The notes under the pieces were generated by a model. The model ran no database searches. It had not been told where the DNA came from and saw nothing but the letters and a program-made list of their open reading frames with translations. A program made the translations under genes and the position numbers. A stretch of DNA of 64,000 nucleotides from Kitasatospora sp044457565 (GTDB lineage: Bacteria; Actinomycetota; Actinomycetes; Streptomycetales; Streptomycetaceae): NCBI RefSeq assembly GCF_044457565.1, contig NZ_JBITGZ010000008.1, forward strand, positions 186,001-250,000, given 5' to 3'. Of this stretch, positions 51,871 to 63,861 are shown piece after piece (position 1 is the first letter of the stretch; the number at the start of each line of letters is the position of its first letter).

Positions 51871-52764
51871 TCACTTGGTACGCAGTGCGCGTCCGACCAT
51901 CGATCCGGCGTGCGAGAAGTCGCCCGCGCCCAGTCGGCCGGCAGCCAGCATCAGGGCGTGCAGGCGCGAGGAGAAGTGCAGGTCCGCGGCGCGGGCGGCG
52001 GAGTTCCAGCCCTTGGCGCGCAGTTCTGCGGAGATCAGCGAGTAGTAGCGGGACTCCTCGTCGAAGCGCTTGCCGTCCTTGGCCCGCTGCGCGGAGTCGC
52101 TCGCCTGGTGGCGGCGGTAGCGGAACACCTCGCGGGGGTCGACCAGCAGGGTGCCGCCCTCCATCAGCATGTCCACCATGAACGCCAGGTCGTGGATGGC
52201 GTCGATGTCCGCCCGGTAGGGGATCTTCGACAGCGCGGACCGGCGGTAGGTGAGGGAGGGCGTGTACAGCCAGTTACCGCCCAGCAGGCTCTTGACCGCG
52301 TCCTCGCCGCTGATCATCCCGGCCTTGCGGGCGGAGGCGCTGATGACGCGCTTGACCTTGTCGCCCATGCCCACCGAGGGCACCAGCGTGCCGTCGCTGT
52401 CCATCACCCGCACCCCGGGCTGGACGGCGATCGCGTCGGGAACCGCCTCCAGGCGCTCCAGCACGACGTCCAGGTAGTCCGGCTCCAGCAGGTCGTCGGC
52501 GCCCATCATGCAGACGAACTCGCGCTCGGCCAGTTGCGAGCACTTGTAGGTGTTGCCGTTCGGGCCCAGCCGCTCCTCGTTGCGCATGTACCGGATGCGG
52601 TCGTCGGCGAGGCCGTCGATGTACTCGGCGGCCCGGTTGCCCGGGTAGCCGTCGTCGACGATGGTCAGCCGCCAGTCCTGCCGGTTCTGGGCCCGGATGC
52701 TGTCGATGGTGGCAAACAGGTACTCGGGGTCGCCGTAGTACGGGATGACGAAGTCGACACTCAT
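51871..52764 (-). CDS. glycosyltransferase family 2
   Basis: 297 residues from ATG 52764 (MSVDFVIPYYGDPEYLF). GT-A fold: nucleotide-binding TIVDDGYPGN, then a DXD-like MGADDLLEPDYL that holds the metal. No membrane helix, so it acts in the cytosol or at the inner membrane face on a nucleotide sugar. In-frame codons up to 52836 are less likely; the ribosome binding site is AGGAGG at 12-13 bases or GGCGG at four. Last gene of the block; sugar and acceptor unknown. Confidence 0.9.
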   Translation of the reverse strand: MSVDFVIPYYGDPEYLFATIDSIRAQNRQDWRLTIVDDGYPGNRAAEYIDGLADDRIRYMRNEERLGPNGNTYKCSQLAEREFVCMMGADDLLEPDYLDVVLERLEAVPDAIAVQPGVRVMDSDGTLVPSVGMGDKVKRVISASARKAGMISGEDAVKSLLGGNWLYTPSLTYRRSALSKIPYRADIDAIHDLAFMVDMLMEGGTLLVDPREVFRYRRHQASDSAQRAKDGKRFDEESRYYSLISAELRAKGWNSAARAADLHFSSRLHALMLAAGRLGAGDFSHAGSMVGRALRTK

Positions 52765-52859
52765 GACGCCGCCGTTCCTCCTGATCATGTTGCTACACGC
52801 TTCGGTGCCGCCCGGGCCCGCAGGCCCGGGCGACACCCGGTGGACCAGCCCTCGGCCGG

Positions 52860-54569
52860 TCAGCCCTGGTGACGCCAGACGACCCAGCGGTTCTGCGTGC
52901 TGACCCGGTCCAGCACCCAGCCCTTGGGGGGCTGGGGCCAGCTGGACGCCGCGGCCGCCGCGTCGCCGCCCGGCAGCTCCAGCACCGCCACATCGGCGCC
53001 GGCGGGGAGCGGCTGCTTGCCGTTGTAGAGGTCCATGGTGGTGGTCCGGCTCCAGTAGACCTCGTAGTCCTGCGCCATCCGCAGGCCCCAGTCGACGTGC
53101 CAGTCCATGAGTACCTCGTCACCCTTGCGGATACCGGCCTCATGCGTGAACCCGGTGGCCAGGTTCTTGCGCCACTTCACGTACGGCTCGGCGACCCGCG
53201 TGCTGACCGAGTTCGTCGCGAAGCCCGCGAGCAGGACCAGCACCGCGGCCACCGAGGCCATGACCTTGCGGCCACCGGTCAGCCGCATCAGTACGCAGCC
53301 CGCCAGGACGATGCCCGCGCCGATCATCGTCCGCCAGATGTGCAGCACGCCCCAGTCCACGGCCAGGAACAGCGCGTCCGGCATGGCCCAGGGGATGATC
53401 GCCTGGCGGTAGAGCTCCTTGCCCGCGTACTGGATGACGATCTCGGCGCACAGCACCATCAGCGCGACGCCGCCGGCCGTCAGGTACAGCAGGTTACGGC
53501 GGCGGAAGCGGTAGAGGGCGGCCGCTCCGATCAGGAAGAAGCCGGGCACCAGCGGGGACAGGTAGCGGGCGTACACCCAGTTGTCGATCCGGGGGTCGTC
53601 ACCCAGCGCGGCGGCGGAGGCGAGCGCGACGCCGGCCATCATCGCCAGCATGCAGAACGAGACGACCCGCCCGGCCCGGTCGATCCGCGAGCTGAACAGC
53701 GCGAACACGCAGAGCGCGACACCCATCGCACCGATGCCCCAGGAGGAGGTCATCAGGTACCAGAACTGGCCGAACACCCGGGTGATCGTGCGCCCGAGGA
53801 TCTCGGGGTTCTTCAGGCCGTCCAGGACGGCGTTGCCGTTCTCGCTCGGCTTCGCCGCGAACTGGGAGGTCAGGTACGAGGACAGCAGCTTGGCGAAGCC
53901 GACGCCGACGGCCAGCGCGGCGAACGCGGCGAGGGTGGTGCGGCGCGGTGCCCAGTTGAGGATCAGCACCGCCAGGAACGCCACCGCGGTGATGGCGACC
54001 ATCACACCGCCGCGGTCGTGGGTGGCCATCGCGTAACCGACGGCGAGGCCGGTGCCCACACCGAAGGCGTAGCGCCGGCGCAGCGGACCCTCGGACAGCC
54101 AGCCGTGCATGCAGATCAGCCAGCACAGCACCAGGACCTGGAACACCGCGTCCGCCATGGCGAACTGGGAGTAGAAGATCACCGGCGGCATCAGGGCGAC
54201 GGCGAAGGCGAGGGCGCCCGAGAGCGGGCGCGGGATCTCGAGCCGGCGCAGCGCCACGAAGACCAGCGGGAAGACCAGCGCGTTCAGCAGCGCGTTGATC
54301 CCGAGCACCAGGTGGTAGGCGGTGACGGGATTGTCGGCCAGCCGCAGGGCCGGGGAGATCAGCAGCGAGTAGCCGCCGGGGATGACCGTCTCATTGGGCA
54401 TCTCGGTGGCGGGGCGCCCGGCCAGGATGCGCGCGAGGACCAGGTAGGAGGTCTCGTCCGCGTGGACCGAGGGGTACGCGCGGTGCAGCACGTGGACCAC
54501 GCGGAAGACGACCTGGGCCAGGTATCCGAAGACCAGGACGGCGGGCCAGAACCACGTGCGCGTGGTCAT
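52860..54569 (-). CDS. multi-membrane glycosyltransferase of GT-C/PMT (ArnT-like) type
   Basis: 569 residues from ATG 54569 (MTTRTWFWPAVLVFGYLAQ), or 620 from a GTG at 54722 with a polar, Pro/Ala-rich tail; neither start has a good ribosome binding site. About 11-12 membrane helices. The first outer loop has the acidic pair HADETSYLVLARIL and GGYSLLI, as in enzymes that use polyprenyl-phosphate sugars outside the membrane. A C-terminal outer domain of about 130 residues (WRKNLATGFTHEAGIRKGDEV...) follows. Probably transfers a sugar to a glycan or protein; target unknown. Confidence 0.82.
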   Translation of the reverse strand: MTTRTWFWPAVLVFGYLAQVVFRVVHVLHRAYPSVHADETSYLVLARILAGRPATEMPNETVIPGGYSLLISPALRLADNPVTAYHLVLGINALLNALVFPLVFVALRRLEIPRPLSGALAFAVALMPPVIFYSQFAMADAVFQVLVLCWLICMHGWLSEGPLRRRYAFGVGTGLAVGYAMATHDRGGVMVAITAVAFLAVLILNWAPRRTTLAAFAALAVGVGFAKLLSSYLTSQFAAKPSENGNAVLDGLKNPEILGRTITRVFGQFWYLMTSSWGIGAMGVALCVFALFSSRIDRAGRVVSFCMLAMMAGVALASAAALGDDPRIDNWVYARYLSPLVPGFFLIGAAALYRFRRRNLLYLTAGGVALMVLCAEIVIQYAGKELYRQAIIPWAMPDALFLAVDWGVLHIWRTMIGAGIVLAGCVLMRLTGGRKVMASVAAVLVLLAGFATNSVSTRVAEPYVKWRKNLATGFTHEAGIRKGDEVLMDWHVDWGLRMAQDYEVYWSRTTTMDLYNGKQPLPAGADVAVLELPGGDAAAAASSWPQPPKGWVLDRVSTQNRWVVWRHQG

Positions 54570-55089
54570 GGCTTCCAGTGATCCGAACTTCGCCGCGGGG
54601 CGGCCGGCCGGCCTGCTCGACTCTGCCTTTCCCGCGATTCCAGCGGGGGAATCGGACGCCCCCTCCGGCACATCAACGGCGCCAATCAGCGGCTGCACCC
54701 AACGCTCCCTTTGTCGGTTCACTTCGGCAATACCCGGTGGATTCGGGTCGCGCTCCGCCCAACTTCACGGCTTGCACTCCCAGTTGGACCGCCCGGAGAG
54801 TCTGGCACGCGGGGCTTCCCGCACGCCAGCCGCGTCGGGTGCCCGAGCGGCGGCCCGACCGGGCCCAGGCGGCACCCCCATGTCGAATATCCGATTCGCC
54901 ATGATTTGCCCCACCCGAATATCGCTGTGCGCCGGCCATGGACAGCGCGGGATTCCGTCCCGCGCCCCCACCCTGGGGCATCCATCCGCCGGCGTTTGCT
55001 CACTATCATATTTCACGCACAACATGGATCTCCGACCGCGGAGTTGCGGACGCCGCCCGGAGGGCCGCCCTGTGCGGCGCCCGCCCGTC
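54570..55089 (-). other. 520-base gap within the glycosylation block
   Basis: Splits the block into two units. Minus strand TATGAT (55010-55005) is a good -10 in a locally AT-rich patch; no matching -35. Short frames here lack ribosome binding sites. If the 54722 start is used the gap shrinks to 367 bases. Confidence 0.4.
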
Positions 55090-56928
55090 CTACTTGGCCC
55101 AGGGTGCGGGCCGCCCGCAGGTGGTGGGCCACTGCGGGCCCGGCACGGCGGCGCACCAGAGCTGCGGATCCTCCTGCCCGGTACCCGGCGGGCTCGCGTG
55201 CAGAACCCGTCCCGGGGTGCACTTGCCCTCGGGCGCGTAGGGCGAGCAGCTGCCGTCGGCCCGTTGCAGCTGGTGCGCGTGGTACGAGTCGATCCCCAGC
55301 GAGTTCATGGTCGGGTCGAGTTCGGGCATGTAGCGGTTGGCGGACCAGCTGGCCCCCATCGTCGCGAACAGCGCGATGGCGCAGATCGCCCCCGCCACGG
55401 CCTGGCGTACGCCACGGACCGGCAGCTTCGCCCTGACGCCCTCGGCCGAGGCGAGCGCCACGTTGAGCCAGCCGCTTCCGCGCCGGACCGTCAGCATCAC
55501 CCCGAAGACGGCAAGGATCATCAGGCAGTACATGATCATCCAGGTGGTGCGCGGATAGAGCATGACCGCCTGGTCGTGCTCCATCCTCGACGCGTACCAG
55601 AACCGCAGCAGCCAGGCACTCACCAGAGCGGCCAGCGTGGCCCGCACGGGCAGGTAGCGCACCCCCAGCCCCACCCCGAGGGCCACCCCGAGCAGCAGCA
55701 GCAGGACGAAGCCGGTCTGTCCCGCCAGCTCCCCCGGAACCGGCCAGTTGTCGATGGTCGCGGCGCCCGGCCGGTCGTTGAGCCAGCCGAACACGTAGGC
55801 CGGGTCGGAGAAGGCACCCGGGTAGGCATAGCGGTCCACGGTGCCGGTGCCGGAGTTCAGCATCGGCCAGAGCACCGGCGAGCCGACCACGGCCGTGCAC
55901 AGGCCGGCCACACCGGCGAACAGCCCCGCGCGCCGCAGCGCGAACCCGCCGCGGCGCCACGGGACGGTGCAGGCGATCAGCACCAGGGCGCCCGGACCGG
56001 CCCAGACGAACCAGCCGACGTACCAGAGGATCATCAGCCCGAAGGCCACGCCGAACGACGCTCCCAGCAGCAGGACGGCGGAGAGCCTCCGGTTGGGCGC
56101 CGTCCGCAGGACGCCCAGGAAGGCGGCGAGCAGCGGCAGCAGAACGATCATCACGACGTGGCTGTAGGGGCGGATCGGGTCGAGGAAGACCAGCGCCGCC
56201 GGGATCGCGATCATCAGCGCCCAGACCGGCCGCAGGACCAACCGCCAGGCGAGGTAGCTCATCGGCCCCACCAGGGCGCTGAAGACGAGCTGAAGGTCCT
56301 TCAGCGCGAAACCGGGCTGGCCGCCGCGCACGTGCTCGGCCCAGAACGCGAGGACGGCCGGGAAGCCCGGCGGATAGAGCACGGGCAGTCCGCGGCCGTC
56401 GATGATGTCCTGCGCCATGGCCTGAAGATTCGCCGGGTCACTGCCCTGGCCCCCCAAGGCCCAGGGAGTGCCGTGCAGTGCCACGGTGACGCCGCCGGCC
56501 ACCACCCCGGTCGCCAGGCCGGCGACGGCGGCACAGGTGAGGCGCTGGGCCAGCCAGAAGCGGCCCTGGCTGCCGCGGTAGGCGGCGTACAGCAGCCAGG
56601 CCAACGGTGGCAGCCCCAGCAGGGCGGCGTAGAGCTGGAGGTGCGCGAGCCCGCTGACCTGACCGACCCGCACCATCGGGTTCACGTCGACGCTTCGGCT
56701 GAGGACGGTGAACCCGAGGGCGGTGGCCACGCTCACCAGAATCTCAGCGGCGGCTCGGGTCCAGCGACTGGAGGTACGGGGCCTGCGGCGGCCCCGGCGT
56801 GCCCGGGAGCCGCCTAAGACGGCTCCCATCCCCCCCAGTCGATCGCCCGGCCCTGCGGCGAGAGCTGCCGCAGTGAGTGTCCGGGCTGTCGGGCCGGCAA
56901 CAGGTTTGCCAGATATCGAATTCGACAT
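55090..56928 (-). CDS. multi-membrane GT-C-like glycosyltransferase, AftA-like by eye
   Basis: 612 residues from ATG 56928, three bases after the DUF2304 stop. A basic N-terminus (about 1-58) precedes 11-12 membrane helices. The outer segment LPVLYPPGFPAVLAFWAEH with the following helix pattern and RPYSHVVMIVLLPLL resembles the YPPGW region of AftA arabinofuranosyltransferases, but Streptomycetaceae lack mycobacterial arabinogalactan, so the sugar is open. After the last helix comes an outer tail with four cysteines (SCSPYAPEGKC, LWCAAVPGPQWPTTCG), probably two disulfides. Alternative: generic DUF membrane protein. Confidence 0.65.
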   Translation of the reverse strand: MSNSISGKPVAGPTARTLTAAALAAGPGDRLGGMGAVLGGSRARRGRRRPRTSSRWTRAAAEILVSVATALGFTVLSRSVDVNPMVRVGQVSGLAHLQLYAALLGLPPLAWLLYAAYRGSQGRFWLAQRLTCAAVAGLATGVVAGGVTVALHGTPWALGGQGSDPANLQAMAQDIIDGRGLPVLYPPGFPAVLAFWAEHVRGGQPGFALKDLQLVFSALVGPMSYLAWRLVLRPVWALMIAIPAALVFLDPIRPYSHVVMIVLLPLLAAFLGVLRTAPNRRLSAVLLLGASFGVAFGLMILWYVGWFVWAGPGALVLIACTVPWRRGGFALRRAGLFAGVAGLCTAVVGSPVLWPMLNSGTGTVDRYAYPGAFSDPAYVFGWLNDRPGAATIDNWPVPGELAGQTGFVLLLLLGVALGVGLGVRYLPVRATLAALVSAWLLRFWYASRMEHDQAVMLYPRTTWMIMYCLMILAVFGVMLTVRRGSGWLNVALASAEGVRAKLPVRGVRQAVAGAICAIALFATMGASWSANRYMPELDPTMNSLGIDSYHAHQLQRADGSCSPYAPEGKCTPGRVLHASPPGTGQEDPQLWCAAVPGPQWPTTCGRPAPWAK

Positions 56929-56931
56929 ACC

Positions 56932-57330
56932 TCAGATCTTCGCCGAAACCGAGGAGCCAAGCACCTCGGAATCGGCATCAAAGCGCTCGCCGTTCAGTCG
57001 AGAACCCTCATTAATGGCGACAGTTCGGGCCAGATCGGTCAGCTTCTTCTCCAGCGAGCGGAAGCGCAGGTAGGTGTTGAGGGCCAGGAAGGCCATCGCG
57101 ATCACCATCAGGTAGAGCACCAGGTCGGTGCCACGGCCCACGCCGAGCCTGACCGCGAGCCAGGTGACACCGCTCGGCCAGAGCACCGCCACGATGTTCG
57201 CCACCACGAACAGGGAGAACGCGATGCGCTTCCAGGCCCGGGTGTTGGCGGCGTCCCAGCGCCGGATGAAGGTGAAGGCCACAATGACCGCACCGAGGAC
57301 GAGGATCAGCTGAATCCAGATGTGGTTCAT
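56932..57330 (-). CDS. DUF2304 membrane protein
   Basis: 132 residues: two or three membrane helices (about 6-24, 36-56 and 68-88) and a soluble helix ending RFRSLEKKLTDLARTVAINEG. The pattern fits the DUF2304 family, usually encoded beside a polyprenyl-phosphate GT2, as here. ATG overlaps the GT2 stop as ATGA, so the two are coupled. Likely a membrane anchor or partner of that synthase; unproven. Confidence 0.82.
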   Translation of the reverse strand: MNHIWIQLILVLGAVIVAFTFIRRWDAANTRAWKRIAFSLFVVANIVAVLWPSGVTWLAVRLGVGRGTDLVLYLMVIAMAFLALNTYLRFRSLEKKLTDLARTVAINEGSRLNGERFDADSEVLGSSVSAKI

Positions 57331-58121
57331 CGGCGGCCACGCTCCCGCAGCGAGATGTCGAAGAGGATGTTGACGCCGTTGATCAGGGACTGACCCTTGG
57401 CGCGTGAGTACTCGGTGTAGAGGATGTCGACCGGCACCTCGGCGACCCGCAGGTCGGAGCCGGCCAGGAAGGAGACGATCTCCGAGGCGTGCGCCATGCC
57501 GTTCATCGTGATCCGCACCCGCGAGGCGGCCTCACGGTTGAGCACCCGCAGGCCGTTGTGCGCGTCCGTCAGCTTGAGCTTGCGCGCGGTCGGGGAGACC
57601 GCCGCGGCCGTCCGCAGCACCACGCGCTTGATCCACGGCACCTGGCCGGTCTGCTCGATGAAGCGCGAGCCCAGCACGACGTCGGCCTCGTCGGCCCGCA
57701 GCAGGGCGACCATCTTCTCGACGTCGTGGGTCTGGTGCTGCCCGTCCGCGTCGAAGGTGGCGAAGTACTGCGCGTCGGGCTGCGCCAGCGCGTACGCGAT
57801 GCCGGTCTGCAGCGCCGCCCCCTGACCCAGGTTCACCGGGTGCCGGACGAGGTGCGCGCCGGTGGTCAGGACGTGCTGGGCCGTGTCGTCGGAGCAGCCG
57901 TCGTCCACCACCACGATGTTCGGGAAGGTCTTTCTCGCCCCTTCCACCACCTCGGCGATCACCTGGCCTTCGTTGTAGGCCGGGATCACCAGCCAGACAT
58001 TGTCGTACTGGGACACGGGGGCTCCATGCTCTGGGAAGGGCACGTTCTTTCGTGCCTCAGTCGGTCTGTCGGTGCGGGGCAAGGCCGGGGGTACCACGTC
58101 TGCGCTGACGTCCCGTGCCAT
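57327..58121 (-). CDS. polyprenyl-phosphate glycosyltransferase, GT2 (DPM1-like)
   Basis: 264 residues if started at ATG 58121, which forms TGATG with the flippase stop. A GTG at 58016 with GGAG five bases upstream (229 residues) is the alternative; the extra 35 residues show no homology. GT-A motifs: VWLVIPAYNEGQVI, VVVDDGCSDDT, metal site FATFDADGQHQ, RNxGQG-type LGQGAALQTG. It lacks the membrane helices of GtrB, so the DUF2304 partner probably anchors it. Should make a polyprenyl-phosphate sugar for the GT-C enzymes downstream. Confidence 0.9.
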   Translation of the reverse strand: MARDVSADVVPPALPRTDRPTEARKNVPFPEHGAPVSQYDNVWLVIPAYNEGQVIAEVVEGARKTFPNIVVVDDGCSDDTAQHVLTTGAHLVRHPVNLGQGAALQTGIAYALAQPDAQYFATFDADGQHQTHDVEKMVALLRADEADVVLGSRFIEQTGQVPWIKRVVLRTAAAVSPTARKLKLTDAHNGLRVLNREAASRVRITMNGMAHASEIVSFLAGSDLRVAEVPVDILYTEYSRAKGQSLINGVNILFDISLRERGRR

Positions 58122-59461
58122 CAGGAAGTGCGCAGTGCCACCGGCCGGTGCTGCCCGTCGGCGGACGTCTCATCGGCCTGCGCGGAGGAGGGGCGGCTCG
58201 GCAGGGACCGGTACAGCGACCACAGCATCACGGCAGCACTGACGGCCGAGCCGACGAGGTAGCCGAGCTCGGCGCGTGTACCGATGTCACCGGGAGCAAG
58301 CGTGACACAGACCAATGCTACGGAACCCAGCGCCCAGCCGAACAGCTGCCGACGATGCTGTTCCAGCGACATGAGGGCCTGTCCGAAGACCGTTGCCAGC
58401 ACGTAGCAGAGGGTACCGACCACCAGCCAGGTGAAGTCCAGTGGATTCAGCAGGTCCTCGGCGTTGAAGAGCAGCGGGTTCAGCCAGCTGCCGAGGACGA
58501 TGACCGGCAGCCCGCCGCCGACGCACATCGCCGTCACGATGGCGGTGGTACGGGTGAAGACCTTGCGGAACTCGCCGTGGTCGCCGGCCGCGGCCGCGCC
58601 CGAGAGCGAGGAGACCAGCGAGGCCTGGATGGCGCTGTAGGCGAAGAGCGGCACCCGGGCCAGCACGACCGCCTGGGCGAGTGCGAAGACCAGCGCGTCC
58701 GAGGCCAGTGAGGAGCGCGGGGAGAACAGCCGCACGCTGACCGCGGTGGCGTTCACCACCAGCTGGGACAGCATCACCGAGGCGATCAGCAGGCCGAGTC
58801 CCTGCGTCAGCTCCCGCCAGGCCACCGCCGGGCCGGGCACCCGGTCGGCCAGGATCGAACGCAGCCCGACCAGCGCGGCGATCAGCGGCGCGACCACCAG
58901 GATCAGACCGAAGGCCAGCGCGGAGTGGATCCCGAGGACGGCGACCAGCGCGGCGAGTGCGATCCGCAGGCCGCCGTCGACCGCGAGCTGGAGGCCGTAC
59001 GCCCCGAAGTTGCCCAGGCCCGCGAGCGCGCCGCGGGAGACCGAACTGATGGCCAGTCCGGCCAGCGCCCCGCCCAGGCCCACCACCAGGGTGAGGTCAC
59101 CCTTGAACAGGTGGTCCGCCAACGGCCTGGCCGCCACGGCCAGTACGAGCATCGCGGCGCCGAGCACGCCCAACGCCAGCAGCAGCATCCTGCGGACCGC
59201 CGGCAACGAGCCGTGTCCCGCCACCCTGCGGGCCGCCACGATCCGGGTCAGCTCAAGTTCGACGGGCTGGAACAGGCCCCACCCGACGGACATCACGACC
59301 GTCCAGAGCATCGTCACCCGGGCCGCACCCTCGGTACCGAGGCTGTAGCCGACCAGAGCCATGTACACGTACGCGGAGGCGCCGAGCACCACCGTGCCGC
59401 TGATCACCAGCCGCACCCCGGGAGGCAGCGCTCCGAGGATCTTGGCGATCGGATTCTTCAT
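58121..59461 (-). CDS. polysaccharide/lipid flippase of the MOP superfamily
   Basis: 446 residues from ATG 59461 (MKNPIAKILGALPPG); the frame upstream to 59554 is not supported. About 12-14 membrane helices in the Wzx/MurJ-like arrangement (AQAVVLARVPLFAYSAIQASLVSSLSG; STDFTWLVVGTLCYVLATVFGQALMSLEQHRRQ region). Probably moves a lipid-linked sugar or saccharide outward. First gene of a unit that continues through GT2, DUF2304 and the 612-residue protein. Confidence 0.85.
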   Translation of the reverse strand: MKNPIAKILGALPPGVRLVISGTVVLGASAYVYMALVGYSLGTEGAARVTMLWTVVMSVGWGLFQPVELELTRIVAARRVAGHGSLPAVRRMLLLALGVLGAAMLVLAVAARPLADHLFKGDLTLVVGLGGALAGLAISSVSRGALAGLGNFGAYGLQLAVDGGLRIALAALVAVLGIHSALAFGLILVVAPLIAALVGLRSILADRVPGPAVAWRELTQGLGLLIASVMLSQLVVNATAVSVRLFSPRSSLASDALVFALAQAVVLARVPLFAYSAIQASLVSSLSGAAAAGDHGEFRKVFTRTTAIVTAMCVGGGLPVIVLGSWLNPLLFNAEDLLNPLDFTWLVVGTLCYVLATVFGQALMSLEQHRRQLFGWALGSVALVCVTLAPGDIGTRAELGYLVGSAVSAAVMLWSLYRSLPSRPSSAQADETSADGQHRPVALRTS

Positions 59462-59737
59462 CGCATGGTCACCGGGTTCATCAACCGACCTTGACCCTCG
59501 TCTCCAGGGGCTCCCGCCAGGCACGGTTCTCGCACCGGGGACTTGAGCCAACACGTGCGCGTCCGAAGCAGGCGACGGAGGGGGGCTGGTCCGCTCCCGC
59601 CCGCCGGGCCCGCGCGCATAGTGGGGGAATTCTAACGGGTGGCCCGACGCCCTTCGCCCCGGCCCTGTCAGCTGCGCCGCACAACGGGGGCTCGCGTGGT
59701 CCGGGAATCCTCCGGGCAGGTTCGTCCCCCGGAACGC
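59462..59737 (-). other. tuf-flippase gap holding the flippase promoter
   Basis: The gene-free stretch between the tuf and flippase genes is 352 bases, including the tuf terminator. Minus strand TAGAAT (59634-59629) is a perfect Streptomyces-type -10 about 170 bases before the flippase start; no -35 found. Confidence 0.42.
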
Positions 59738-59781
59738 CGGAGGGGCACCGGAGTACCCTGCGGTACTCCGGTGCCCCTCCG
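59738..59781 (-). terminator. terminator of the str operon / tuf
   Basis: Perfect 20-bp stem (59738-59757 with 59762-59781), CTGC loop, 33 bases after the tuf stop. Confidence 0.92.
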
Positions 59782-59813
59782 ATGCCTGTGGGCAGGCAGG
59801 TCAAGAGCCTCGA

Positions 59814-61007
<1,194 letters not shown>

Positions 61008-61124
61008 TGCAGTCCTCCTGAGGACAGTTCTGTACGCCGTGCTGACGTCAGTTGGTCTTTGATCGGGTTGGGTACGGAGCACTGGGGTGTGCTCCATGCC
61101 GTCCCGCGGGTGGGGGCCGGAGGG

Positions 61125-61154
61125 CCTGGGGGAATCCGGGTGGATTCCCCCAGG
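61125..61154 (-). terminator. hairpin in the fusA-tuf gap
   Basis: Perfect 13-bp stem (61125-61137 with 61142-61154) and GGGT loop. Could partly terminate fusA transcripts before tuf. Confidence 0.55.
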
Positions 61155-61185
61155 TTTGCCTCCTAATAGCCTAAGGGGTCGCGAA

Positions 61186-61204
61186 CATCCCGAATGTCGG
61201 GATG
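61186..61204 (-). other. 8-bp hairpin after fusA
   Basis: CATCCCGA-ATG-TCGGGATG, 40 bases downstream of the fusA stop. TTAGGCTATTAGG follows on the minus strand, where a tuf -10 (TAGGCT, 61175-61170) is possible. Confidence 0.4.
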
Positions 61205-61243
61205 AGCGGCGATCTCGGGTGAGGACTCGGCTGGCGCCGGTCC

Positions 61244-63349
<2,106 letters not shown>

Positions 63350-63388
63350 GGTGGCTCGTTCTCTCTCTGTCTAGTGACGGGGTTCGGA

Positions 63389-63859
63389 CTACCAGCGGTA
63401 GTGCGCGAAGGCCTTGTTGGACTCGGCCATCTTGTGGGTGTCCTCGCGACGCTTCACGGAAGCGCCCAGGCCGTTGCTGGCGTCGAGGATCTCGTTCATC
63501 AGGCGCTCGGTCATGGTCTTCTCGCGACGGGCGCGGGAGTAGCCGACCATCCAGCGCAGCGCCAGGGTGGCGGCGCGGCCCGGACGGACCTCGACCGGAA
63601 CCTGGTAGGTGGCGCCACCGACACGGCGGGACTTGACCTCAAGAGCCGGCTTGACGTTCTCCAGCGCGCGCTTGAGCGTCACGACGGGGTCGGCACCGGT
63701 CTTCTCACGGACGCCCTCGAGGGCGCCGTAGACGATCCGCTCGGCGGTGGAGCGCTTGCCGTGCAGCAGGATCTTGTTGACGAGCGACGTCACCACAGGG
63801 GAGCCGTAAACCGGGTCGATGATGACCGGGCGCTTCGGGGCGGGGCCCTTACGAGGCAT
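63389..63859 (-). CDS. rpsG: 30S ribosomal protein S7
   Basis: 156 residues: MPRKGPAPKRPVIIDPVYGS, GGATYQVPVEVRPGRAATLALRW in shortened view, REDTHKMAESNKAFAHYRW at the end. Starts two bases after the rpsL stop. Confidence 0.97.
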   Translation of the reverse strand: MPRKGPAPKRPVIIDPVYGSPVVTSLVNKILLHGKRSTAERIVYGALEGVREKTGADPVVTLKRALENVKPALEVKSRRVGGATYQVPVEVRPGRAATLALRWMVGYSRARREKTMTERLMNEILDASNGLGASVKRREDTHKMAESNKAFAHYRW

Positions 63860-63861
63860 TC

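Noticed and set aside
54723..55025. Small minus-strand frames in the glycosylation-block gap
   Set aside because: Overlapping frames in all phases, no ribosome binding site, no domain.
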